The notes under the pieces were generated by a model. The model was not told the DNA's origin. It saw nothing but the letters and a program-made list of their open reading frames with translations, and searched no databases. Both the position numbers and the translations under genes were made by a program. From Streptococcus sp. SPS1 (GTDB lineage: Bacteria > Bacillota > Bacilli > Lactobacillales > Streptococcaceae): a stretch of DNA of 64,000 bases. Shown here one piece after another: positions 58,256 to 64,000 of the stretch (the stretch's first letter is position 1; each line of letters starts with the position of its first letter). The stretch covers positions 297,842 to 361,841 of the forward strand of contig NZ_JAQFJG010000001.1 of NCBI RefSeq assembly GCF_030439915.1, in the 5' to 3' direction.

Positions 58256-60418
58256 TTATAGTCTTCTAAAAATATACTGTATACTCAAAAAATCTCCTTG
58301 GGATAAGATAACAGTTAAGCCTGCATACATGAGTTCTGCACCTGAGTAAACTACTCCATTTTCCTGTAATTCATATAGTCCCTCTTCATCCAAATCTTTT
58401 AACTTTAAAGTTGTTTCCATGGTCTCTACAACTGACAAAACGCGAACGTAGGTTACAATCGTTTGATTGCCGTAATTAAATTGTACAGCTGCTTCATTGG
58501 ATGCAGACTCGGGATTGATTAACCTATACTGCTGTCCTAACTGAACTACTGGTCGTAATTCTTTATACAAGTTCACCTGATTAGCAATCGTAGCTTTCTC
58601 TTCATCTGATAAACTTGTCAAATCAAGCTCATATCCCAAATTTCCCATCATTGCTACATGGCCACGTGTTTCTAATGGTGTCATTCGTCCCATCTGATGA
58701 TTCGGTACTGCTGACACATGAGCCCCCATAGAAATGGTTGGATAGAGATAGGATGAGCCGTATTGAATTGGTAAACGTGCAATCGCATCAGTATTATCAC
58801 TTGCCCAGACTTGTGGGAAATAGCGCATCATACCAAGATCATTTCGTCCACCACCACCAGAGCAGGACTCAAAGAGAATATGGCTGTGCTTCTCTGTCAG
58901 ATAAGCGACAAGTTCATAAAGCCCCAGCATGTACTGATGAGATTGCATCTGTGTCTCTAGATAAGTTAAGCCATTTCCTAAGTTAGTGATATTGCGGTTC
59001 ATGTCCCATTTAATGTAATCAATCTCATGATAAGATAGGAGTTGATCTAAGACATTTTTCAAGTATTCTACTACCTGAGGATTGGCAAGATTAAGTACTA
59101 ATTGATTCCGAGAATAAGTATGCTCATAGCCAGGAACCTGAATAGCCCAGTCAGGATGTTTACGATACAAATCGCTATCTACAGAAATCATTTCAGGTTC
59201 TAACCAAAGCCCAAACTGCAAACCTCTTTCATGGATAGCTGAAATCAGACTTTCTAGGCTTCCACCCAGCTTTTTCTCATTAACACTCCAGTCACCTAAA
59301 GCACGATTATCATCAAAACGATTGCCAAACCAACCATCATCTAATACAAAAAGTTCAATTCCAACTTTCTTAGCTTCATCAGCTAGTTCTAACAGTTTTT
59401 CTCTCTGAAAGTCAAAGTAAGTAGCTTCCCAGTTATTGATTAGAATTGGGCGTTCTTTTGTAGAAAATTTACTTGGCAGAATGTGCTTCAGTACAAAATT
59501 CTGACCTTCATGACTAACACCAGTTAATCCCTTATCTGAATAGGTCACTAAAGCTACCGGTGTTTCAAAATTTTCCTCAGGGTCTAACTTCCAAGAAAAG
59601 TTTTCTGGATTTATGCCAATAGCCAGCCGAACTTCATTCAATTGATTTTTTTGAACAAAAGCTTCAAAGTTGCCACTATACATTAGTTGAATAGCAAACA
59701 CATTTCCAGCATCCTCTGTGACTCCTTGATCACATAAGAGAAGAGCTGGTGTTTGAGCATGCCCAGAAGCCCCACGGTTCGAACTAATCGAAAAGATTCC
59801 TTGTTCTACCTGTTGACGTCGAACAGTCTTTTCACGTGCATAAGCTCCCTGAAAAGTTACGATTTCGTAATCTGCAGCTGGAACATCAGCCATAAAAGAA
59901 AAATCTTTATGGATGACAACTTCCTGATTACTATTATTCTCTAATTTACTGTAGCTAGCAATAGTCGAATCATTATTAAAAGCAGTATAATACAAAGTCA
60001 GACTAAGTTGAGCCTTAGAATCTTCTAAAATCAAGGCAAGAGTCTCTGTATCGTCCATGCTATGTGGAGAAGGTAAGCCCTGTGGACCATTCTGACCTTT
60101 TAAAATCTTTGCTTCTACAAATCGAAAGTCTGTTACCTCAGTTGCATCGTGCTGAACCTGTAAAGTTGGTTTTCTAAAGTCACCCAAACCATGTTGTCCA
60201 AAAATCTGACGTTGCGTATCCAAACTAAAGATTCGATTAGTAGCTGTTGGATTTCCTGAAAAGGCATGGTCTCGTTCATAAACACTATTGGAACCTTTAT
60301 AATTCTTAATAGTCTTTCCTAAATGTTTCAAAAGTAAGTAGCCATTTCGATTTTCAATAATCAAACTTAAATTTTTACTCTCAACATAAAATAGATTATT
60401 CTCTAGCCTAACTCCCAT
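58256..60418 (-). CDS. aga: Alpha-galactosidase (GH36)
   Basis: Hydrolyses raffinose to sucrose and galactose, and melibiose to glucose and galactose, in the cytoplasm. The 720-residue GH36 protein has [19 protein letters not shown], the nucleophile Asp in [21 protein letters not shown], and the acid/base Asp in [12 protein letters not shown]. First gene of aga-rafEFG-gtfA, divergent from rafR. Galactose produced feeds the gal operon, sucrose feeds GtfA. Confidence 0.96.
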   Translation of the reverse strand: MGVRLENNLFYVESKNLSLIIENRNGYLLLKHLGKTIKNYKGSNSVYERDHAFSGNPTATNRIFSLDTQRQIFGQHGLGDFRKPTLQVQHDATEVTDFRFVEAKILKGQNGPQGLPSPHSMDDTETLALILEDSKAQLSLTLYYTAFNNDSTIASYSKLENNSNQEVVIHKDFSFMADVPAADYEIVTFQGAYAREKTVRRQQVEQGIFSISSNRGASGHAQTPALLLCDQGVTEDAGNVFAIQLMYSGNFEAFVQKNQLNEVRLAIGINPENFSWKLDPEENFETPVALVTYSDKGLTGVSHEGQNFVLKHILPSKFSTKERPILINNWEATYFDFQREKLLELADEAKKVGIELFVLDDGWFGNRFDDNRALGDWSVNEKKLGGSLESLISAIHERGLQFGLWLEPEMISVDSDLYRKHPDWAIQVPGYEHTYSRNQLVLNLANPQVVEYLKNVLDQLLSYHEIDYIKWDMNRNITNLGNGLTYLETQMQSHQYMLGLYELVAYLTEKHSHILFESCSGGGGRNDLGMMRYFPQVWASDNTDAIARLPIQYGSSYLYPTISMGAHVSAVPNHQMGRMTPLETRGHVAMMGNLGYELDLTSLSDEEKATIANQVNLYKELRPVVQLGQQYRLINPESASNEAAVQFNYGNQTIVTYVRVLSVVETMETTLKLKDLDEEGLYELQENGVVYSGAELMYAGLTVILSQGDFLSIQYIFRRL

Positions 60419-60458
60419 TTACTTCACCTCATCACTTTATTGATTCTATTTTATCATC

Positions 60459-60472
60459 TGAAACCGCTTTCC
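60459..60472. promoter_or_regulatory. cre site between aga and rafR
   Basis: TGAAACCGCTTTCC, close to the CcpA cre consensus, in the 107-bp divergent gap. The aga -10 (TAAAAT on the minus strand) lies just to its left. Confidence 0.6.
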
Positions 60473-60497
60473 AAAATAGAAAAATGTCTCAAGAATA

Positions 60498-60506
60498 TGG
60501 TAAAAT
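60498..60506 (+). promoter_or_regulatory. Extended -10 promoter of rafR
   Basis: TGGTAAAAT: TG, one base, TAAAAT (60501-60506), 20 bases before the rafR ATG. Confidence 0.6.
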
Positions 60507-60525
60507 GTTAGGTAGGAGGTAGCAC

Positions 60526-61386
60526 ATGTTAGTTTTTTCAGAATACCAGACTGGAACAATCGACCTTTCCCTAAGCTTTTATGGATATGAGGAATGCACA
60601 CCTAATTACTCTTTTGGTCCAGCCATTCGTGATACATACGTTCTACATTACATTACTAAAGGACAAGGAAAATTTCATTACAAGGGTAAAATTGTTGATT
60701 TAAAAGAAGGAGATTTCTTTCTATTAAAACCAGAGGAACTAACCTTTTATCAAGCAGATAGTAAAGAACCTTGGGCCTACTACTGGTTAGGAATCACTGG
60801 TGGGAAAGCTCCTGATTATTTTGCTCTTTCTCAAATTTTTGACCAAGCCTATCTCATCCAATCTGAAACTTGTCATACCCAGACTACTGCAAAACTCATC
60901 TCAGACATTGTCCGCTTCGCTCAGATTACAAAATCCAATGAATTAGCTCAACTCCATATCATGGGACAACTCCATGAACTGATGTTTCATCTGGGAACTA
61001 TTGCTCCCAATCAGAAAAAAAAGAATATTTCATCAACCTACCAACTCTATCTTGAATGCAAACGATTAATTGATAGCCACTATCCTCAATCACTTACAAT
61101 TCAAGATTTAGCAAAAGAACTATCCGTTCACAGAAGCTACTTATCAAGTGTATTCAAAGAATTTAATACCTTATCACCCAAAGAATACCTACTCTACGTT
61201 CGAATGCACCGAGCTAAACAACTTCTCGAAAATACCCAAGAGTCCATCAAGGTAATTGCATATTCGGTAGGTTTTTCAGATCCACTCCACTTTTCGAAAG
61301 CTTATAAACAATACTTTAATCAGACTCCAAGTCGAACAAGAAAAGAATACTCTCAATACCAACTAGTGAGAAAGGAAACACTATGA
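60526..61386 (+). CDS. rafR: AraC-family activator of the raf operon
   Basis: A 286-residue regulator with an N-terminal cupin sugar sensor (HYKGKIVDLKEGDFFLL) and a C-terminal double helix-turn-helix (SLTIQDLAKELSVHRSYLSS; then VIAYSVGFSDPLHFSKAYKQ ending TPSRTRKEY). Also named MsmR. Activates aga-rafEFG-gtfA in response to raffinose. It overlaps the birA-like gene by four bases (ATGA), a pair known as rafR-rafS in pneumococcus. Confidence 0.93.
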   Translation: MLVFSEYQTGTIDLSLSFYGYEECTPNYSFGPAIRDTYVLHYITKGQGKFHYKGKIVDLKEGDFFLLKPEELTFYQADSKEPWAYYWLGITGGKAPDYFALSQIFDQAYLIQSETCHTQTTAKLISDIVRFAQITKSNELAQLHIMGQLHELMFHLGTIAPNQKKKNISSTYQLYLECKRLIDSHYPQSLTIQDLAKELSVHRSYLSSVFKEFNTLSPKEYLLYVRMHRAKQLLENTQESIKVIAYSVGFSDPLHFSKAYKQYFNQTPSRTRKEYSQYQLVRKETL

Positions 61387-62318
61387 AATCCTACCAAGCT
61401 GTCTATCAGATTCTAGCTAAAGAAACCGACTATATAAGCGGAGAAAAAATCGCAGAGGAACTATCCCTAAGCCGAACATCAATTTGGAAAGCTATCAAGC
61501 GACTAGAACAAGAAGGCATTGAAATTGATAGTATCAAAAATAGAGGATATAAACTGATGAATGGTGACCTTATTCTTCCAGAGATTCTAGAAGAAAATCT
61601 TCCAATTAAAGTCAGCTTTAAACCCGAAACAAAATCAACACAACTAGATGCAAAAGAAGCAATTGATTTAGGCCATGAAGCAAATACCCTCTATCTAGCT
61701 TCCTATCAAACAGCAGGGCGAGGCCGTTTTCAACGTTCCTTCTACTCACCACAAGGTGGCATTTATATGACACTCCATCTCAAACCAAATCTCCTCTATG
61801 ACAAATTACCATCCTACACACTACTTGTAGCTGGAGCTATCTACAAAGCCATTAAGAACCTAACTTTAATAGATGTCGACATAAAATGGGTCAATGATAT
61901 CTATCTAAACAATCATAAAATTGGAGGAATTCTCACTGAAGCAATGACATCTGTAGAAACAGGCTTAGTCACAGATATTATTATTGGAGTAGGAATCAAC
62001 TTTACTATTAATGATTTCCCACAAGAATTAAAAGAAAAAGCTGCTAGCTTATTTAAAACTACAGCTCCTATAACAAGAAATGAATTAATTATCGAAATAT
62101 GGCGTGCTTTCTTCGAAACACCAGCAGAGGAGTTATTATACCTATATAAAAAACAGTCATTCGTTCTAGGAAAAGAAGTCACTTTCACACTAGAACAAAA
62201 AGACCACAAGGGACTTGCTAAAGACATCTCTGAAAGTGGTAAACTTTTAGTTCAATGTGATGATGGAAAAGAAATCTGGCTAAATAGTGGCGAAATCTCT
62301 CTCAATAGTTGGAAGTGA
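61383..62318 (+). CDS. birA: BirA-type biotin--protein ligase with N-terminal DNA-binding domain
   Basis: A 311-residue protein: winged helix (SGEKIAEELSLSRTSIWKAI), then the ligase core with SYQTAGRGRFQRSFYSP (biotinyl-AMP loop), KWVNDIYLNNHKIGGILTE, and IIGVGINF, and a C-terminal SH3-like part. It joins biotin to carboxylase BCCP and may repress biotin uptake genes. Its coupling to a raffinose regulator (as RafS) is puzzling. A terminator follows. Confidence 0.93.
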   Translation: MKSYQAVYQILAKETDYISGEKIAEELSLSRTSIWKAIKRLEQEGIEIDSIKNRGYKLMNGDLILPEILEENLPIKVSFKPETKSTQLDAKEAIDLGHEANTLYLASYQTAGRGRFQRSFYSPQGGIYMTLHLKPNLLYDKLPSYTLLVAGAIYKAIKNLTLIDVDIKWVNDIYLNNHKIGGILTEAMTSVETGLVTDIIIGVGINFTINDFPQELKEKAASLFKTTAPITRNELIIEIWRAFFETPAEELLYLYKKQSFVLGKEVTFTLEQKDHKGLAKDISESGKLLVQCDDGKEIWLNSGEISLNSWK

Positions 62319-62352
62319 AATAACACAATTATAATATAAACGATATAAAAAT

Positions 62353-62398
62353 AACTTCAGATTAGTAATTCAATTAAGTTTTACAAATCTGAAGTTTT
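62353..62398. terminator. Terminator between birA and the tRNA array
   Basis: AACTTCAGATT (from 62353) pairs with AATCTGAAGTT (62386-62396) around a 22-base loop, followed by TTTT. Confidence 0.7.
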
Positions 62399-62413
62399 AT
62401 TGTCTCTAAAAAT

Positions 62414-62436
62414 AAAAAAGAGAGCTAGAAACTCTC
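62414..62436 (-). terminator. Terminator of the tRNA array
   Basis: Minus strand GAGAG, loop TTTCTAG, CTCTC and six T residues, directly after the last tRNA-Ser. Confidence 0.85.
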
Positions 62437-62443
62437 ATTAAAA

Positions 62444-62531
62444 CGGAGAATAAGGGATTCGAACCCTTGCGCCAGTTACCCGACCTAACGATTTAGCAAA
62501 CCGTCCTCTTCAGCCTCTTGAGTAATTCTCC
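62444..62531 (-). tRNA. tRNA-Ser(GCT)
   Basis: 88 bases with a long variable arm, anticodon loop TTGCTAA, acceptor GGAGAAT/ATTCTCC, discriminator G. Last gene of the array. Confidence 0.96.
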
Positions 62532-62537
62532 AATTAA

Positions 62538-62611
<74 letters not shown>

Positions 62612-62646
62612 AAGTTAAAAAACTTGGTAATTTGAACAAAGTTCAA

Positions 62647-62717
62647 AGCGGGTGACGAGAATCGAACTCGCGACAACAGCTTGGAAGGCTGTAGTTTTAC
62701 CACTAAACTACACCCGC
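62647..62717 (-). tRNA. tRNA-Gly(TCC)
   Basis: 71 bases, acceptor GCGGGTG/CACCCGC, anticodon loop CTTCCAA, discriminator T. Confidence 0.96.
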
Positions 62718-62736
62718 ATAAATACTATCAATAAAA

Positions 62737-62809
62737 TGGCGCGAGACGGAATCGAACCGCCGACACATGGAGCTTCAATCCATTGCTCTACCAACTGAGC
62801 TACCGAGCC
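62737..62809 (-). tRNA. tRNA-Phe(GAA)
   Basis: 73 bases, anticodon loop TTGAAGC. The acceptor stem is imperfect: 5' GGCTCGG against 3' TCGCGCC gives a T4-C69 mismatch and a G7-T66 wobble pair. Confidence 0.95.
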
Positions 62810-62812
62810 TTA

Positions 62813-62886
<74 letters not shown>

Positions 62887-62896
62887 TTGATATAAA

Positions 62897-62986
62897 AGGA
62901 GGATGTGGGATTCGAACCCACGCACGCTTTTACACGCCTGACGGTTTTCAAGACCGTTCCCTTCAGCCGGACTTGGGTAATCCTCC
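62897..62986 (-). tRNA. tRNA-Ser(TGA)
   Basis: 90 bases with long variable arm, anticodon loop CTTGAAA, acceptor GGAGGAT/ATCCTCC. Confidence 0.96.
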
Positions 62987-62996
62987 AATATTCAAA

Positions 62997-63070
62997 TGGA
63001 CCTTGTAGGACTTGAACCTACGACCACTCGGTTATGAGCCGAGAGCTCTAACCAGCTGAGCTAAAGGTCC
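62997..63070 (-). tRNA. tRNA-Ile2(CAT), lysidine type
   Basis: 74 bases. Although the anticodon is CAT, the body (GGACCTTTAGCTCAG, stem GGCTCATAACC) matches the Bacillus tRNA-Ile2 in which TilS converts C34 to lysidine for AUA. This assignment is from family similarity. Confidence 0.85.
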
Positions 63071-63083
63071 GACAAGATCATTA

Positions 63084-63157
63084 TAGCGGCGAAGGGGATC
63101 GAACCCCCGACCTCCCGGGTATGAACCGGACGCTCTAGCCAGCTGAGCTACACCGCC
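63084..63157 (-). tRNA. Elongator tRNA-Met(CAT)
   Basis: 74 bases; GGCGGTGTAGCTCAGCTGG start and CGCCGCTA end match the firmicute elongator tRNA-Met; anticodon loop TTCATAC. Confidence 0.93.
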
Positions 63158-63162
63158 ATGTA

Positions 63163-63236
63163 TCGGGAAGACAGGATTCGAACCTGCGACACCTTGGTCC
63201 CAAACCAAGTACTCTACCAAGCTGAGCTACTTCCCG
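63163..63236 (-). tRNA. tRNA-Pro(TGG)
   Basis: 74 bases, anticodon loop TTTGGGA, acceptor CGGGAAG/CTTCCCG. Confidence 0.96.
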
Positions 63237-63251
63237 AGTTAAATAGAAAAA

Positions 63252-63325
63252 TGCACCCTAGAGGAGTCGAACCTCTAACCGCCTGATTCGTAGTCAGGTA
63301 CTCTATCCAGTTGAGCTAAGGGTGC
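63252..63325 (-). tRNA. tRNA-Arg(ACG)
   Basis: 74 bases, anticodon loop CTACGAA (A34 expected to become inosine), acceptor GCACCCT/AGGGTGC. Confidence 0.96.
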
Positions 63326-63336
63326 TCATTATATTA

Positions 63337-63422
63337 TGCCGAGGACCGGAATCGAACCGGTACGATCGTTACCAATCGCAGGATTTTAAGTCCTGTGCGT
63401 CTGCCAGTTCCGCCACCCCGGC
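63337..63422 (-). tRNA. tRNA-Leu(TAA)
   Basis: 86 bases with long variable arm, anticodon loop CTTAAAA, acceptor GCCGGGG against CCTCGGC with one G-T pair. Confidence 0.96.
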
Positions 63423-63429
63423 CTCTCTA

Positions 63430-63501
63430 AGCGAACGACGGGATTCGAACCCGCGACCCCCACCTTGGCAAGGTGGTGTTCTACCACTGAACTACGTTCG
63501 C
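63430..63501 (-). tRNA. tRNA-Gly(GCC)
   Basis: 72 bases, anticodon loop TTGCCAA, acceptor GCGAACG/CGTTCGC, discriminator T. Confidence 0.96.
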
Positions 63502-63523
63502 ACTGTTTTCTTCTATCTAAAAA

Positions 63524-63596
63524 TGCCGGCTACATGACTTGAACACGCGACCCTCTGATTACAAATCAGATGCTCTACCAACTGAGCTAAGCCGGC
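63524..63596 (-). tRNA. tRNA-Thr(TGT)
   Basis: 73 bases, anticodon loop TTTGTAA, acceptor GCCGGCT against AGCCGGC; T-arm GTGTTCAAGTCAT. Confidence 0.96.
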
Positions 63597-63614
63597 TCAT
63601 TTATTATATCTTAA

Positions 63615-63696
63615 TGCGGGTTAAGGGACTTGAACCCCCACGCCGTTAAGCGCCAGATCCTAAATCTGGTGCGTCTGCCAATTCCGCCAAACCCGC
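63615..63696 (-). tRNA. tRNA-Leu(TAG)
   Basis: 82 bases, anticodon loop TTTAGGA, acceptor GCGGGTT/AACCCGC, variable arm CGCTTAACGGCG. Confidence 0.96.
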
Positions 63697-63701
63697 AGAT
63701 A

Positions 63702-63774
63702 TGACCCGTACTGGGCTCGAACCAGTGACCCATTGATTAAAAGTCAATTGCTCTACCAACTGAGCTAACGAGTC
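63702..63774 (-). tRNA. tRNA-Lys(TTT)
   Basis: 73 bases, anticodon loop CTTTTAA, acceptor GACTCGT against ACGGGTC. Complements the tRNA-Lys(CTT) at 8179. Confidence 0.96.
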
Positions 63775-63798
63775 TAAAATAACTTCCGTTATCTTAAA

Positions 63799-63871
63799 CG
63801 GTCCCGACGGGAATCGAACCCGCGATCTTCGCCGTGACAGGGCGACGTGATAACCGCTACACTACGGGACC
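63799..63871 (-). tRNA. tRNA-Asp(GTC)
   Basis: 73 bases, anticodon loop CTGTCAC, acceptor GGTCCCG/CGGGACC, discriminator G. Confidence 0.96.
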
Positions 63872-63873
63872 TT

Positions 63874-63946
63874 TGGGAGTTAACGGGATCGAACCGCTGA
63901 CCCTCTGCTTGTAAGGCAGATGCTCTCCCAGCTGAGCTAAACTCCC
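63874..63946 (-). tRNA. tRNA-Val(TAC)
   Basis: 73 bases, anticodon loop CTTACAA, acceptor GGGAGTT against AACTCCC. First tRNA after the 5S gene, only a few bases from its 3' end. Confidence 0.96.
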
Positions 63947-63950
63947 TAGA

Positions 63951-64000
63951 GCTAAGCGACTTCCATATCTCACAGGGGGCAACCCCCAACTACTTCCGGC
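63951..64000 (-). rRNA. rrf: 5S rRNA, 3' part (5' end outside window)
   Basis: The minus strand reads GCCGGAAGTAGTTGGGGG, TTGCCCCC, TGTGAGATATGGAAGTCGC, TTAGC: the loop D/E helix and the terminal strand of streptococcal 5S rRNA. The 5' half and presumably 23S and 16S lie beyond the right edge. The tRNA array is therefore the distal part of an rRNA operon. Confidence 0.9.

Noticed and set aside
62997..63070. Second elongator tRNA-Met
   Set aside because: Anticodon is CAT, but acceptor, D-arm and anticodon stem match tRNA-Ile2 of Bacillus; called Ile2 (lysidine) instead.
63032..63220. 62-codon minus-strand frame in the tRNA array (GVAQLARASGSYPGG)
   Set aside because: Translation of tRNA-Pro, tRNA-Met and part of tRNA-Ile2; not a gene.
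63322..63537. Open frame on plus strand across the tRNA array with an RRDSNPRPP-like peptide
   Set aside because: This is the familiar false protein produced by translating the complement of tRNA genes; the three underlying tRNAs (Leu, Gly and part of Thr) fold well.

Overview
The window reads as a low-GC Gram-positive chromosome of the Streptococcus mitis / S. pneumoniae group. Evidence: several copies of the pneumococcal BOX repeat (boxA-boxB-boxC), a ComX cin-box (TACGAATA) before a late-competence prepilin peptidase gene, the sus and raf sugar loci in their pneumococcal gene orders, the czcD/sczA zinc pair, an exoA-xpt-pbuX-dpn-gal order like that of S. pneumoniae, and a 5S-linked tRNA array typical of streptococci. 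Species cannot be fixed from sequence alone. A two-endonuclease R-M set at the dpn site and an sdp-like insert upstream of exoA point to accessory variation.

Layout. 1-0.9 kb: divergent HxlR regulator (cut by the window edge) and an NTF2/SnoaL-like gene, then a MITE-like repeat. 0.9-6.5 kb (minus): DUF3013, M50-type membrane protease, Nudix, prmA, rsmE, pepF. 6.6-8.3 kb (plus): rarA, 6S RNA and tRNA-Lys(CUU). 8.5-11.8 kb (plus): Rrf2 regulator with a three-enzyme operon (MDR reductase, alpha/beta hydrolase, SDR). 11.8-17.8 kb (minus): sucrose locus susH-susX-susT2-susT1-susR. 17.9-19.1 kb: GNAT and cclA. 19.1-26.5 kb (minus): trpEGDCFBA behind two tryptophan-type T-box leaders, separated by a trpB 3' remnant and a BOX element.

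26.5-33.5 kb (minus): AATGal-type aminotransferase and sugar-1-phosphate transferase (teichoic acid precursor), a heterodimeric ABC exporter, and a DUF421/DUF3290 pair. 33.5-35.6 kb: CPBP protease / SdpR-like / SdpI-like module bounded by a perfect 34-bp direct repeat. 35.6-39.2 kb (plus): exoA, a VOC protein, and a guanine riboswitch controlling xpt-pbuX. 39.2-42.3 kb (minus): a GATC-type R-M operon with two methyltransferases and two unrelated endonucleases. 42.5-48.4 kb: thioesterase, galT-galK/galR, czcD/sczA. 48.5-52 kb (minus): MarR, double NTF2 protein, egtV, egtU. 52.1-62.3 kb: a TacL-like O-antigen-ligase family protein, the raffinose/melibiose operon aga-rafEFG-gtfA, then rafR and birA (rafS) on plus. 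62.4-64 kb (minus): 17 tRNA genes and the 3' end of 5S rRNA.

How it fits together. Several modules carry readable local control: LacI operators and cre sites for sus, gal and raf; T-boxes for trp; a purine riboswitch for xpt; inverted repeats next to the Rrf2, MarR, ArsR and TetR regulators. The most unusual items are the 34-bp repeat-bounded immunity-like module, the four-gene GATC R-M cassette, the tandem Trp T-box region with a decayed trpB copy, a hairpin-rich 280-bp spacer between T-box and trpE, and the probably leaderless cclA and dpnM genes.
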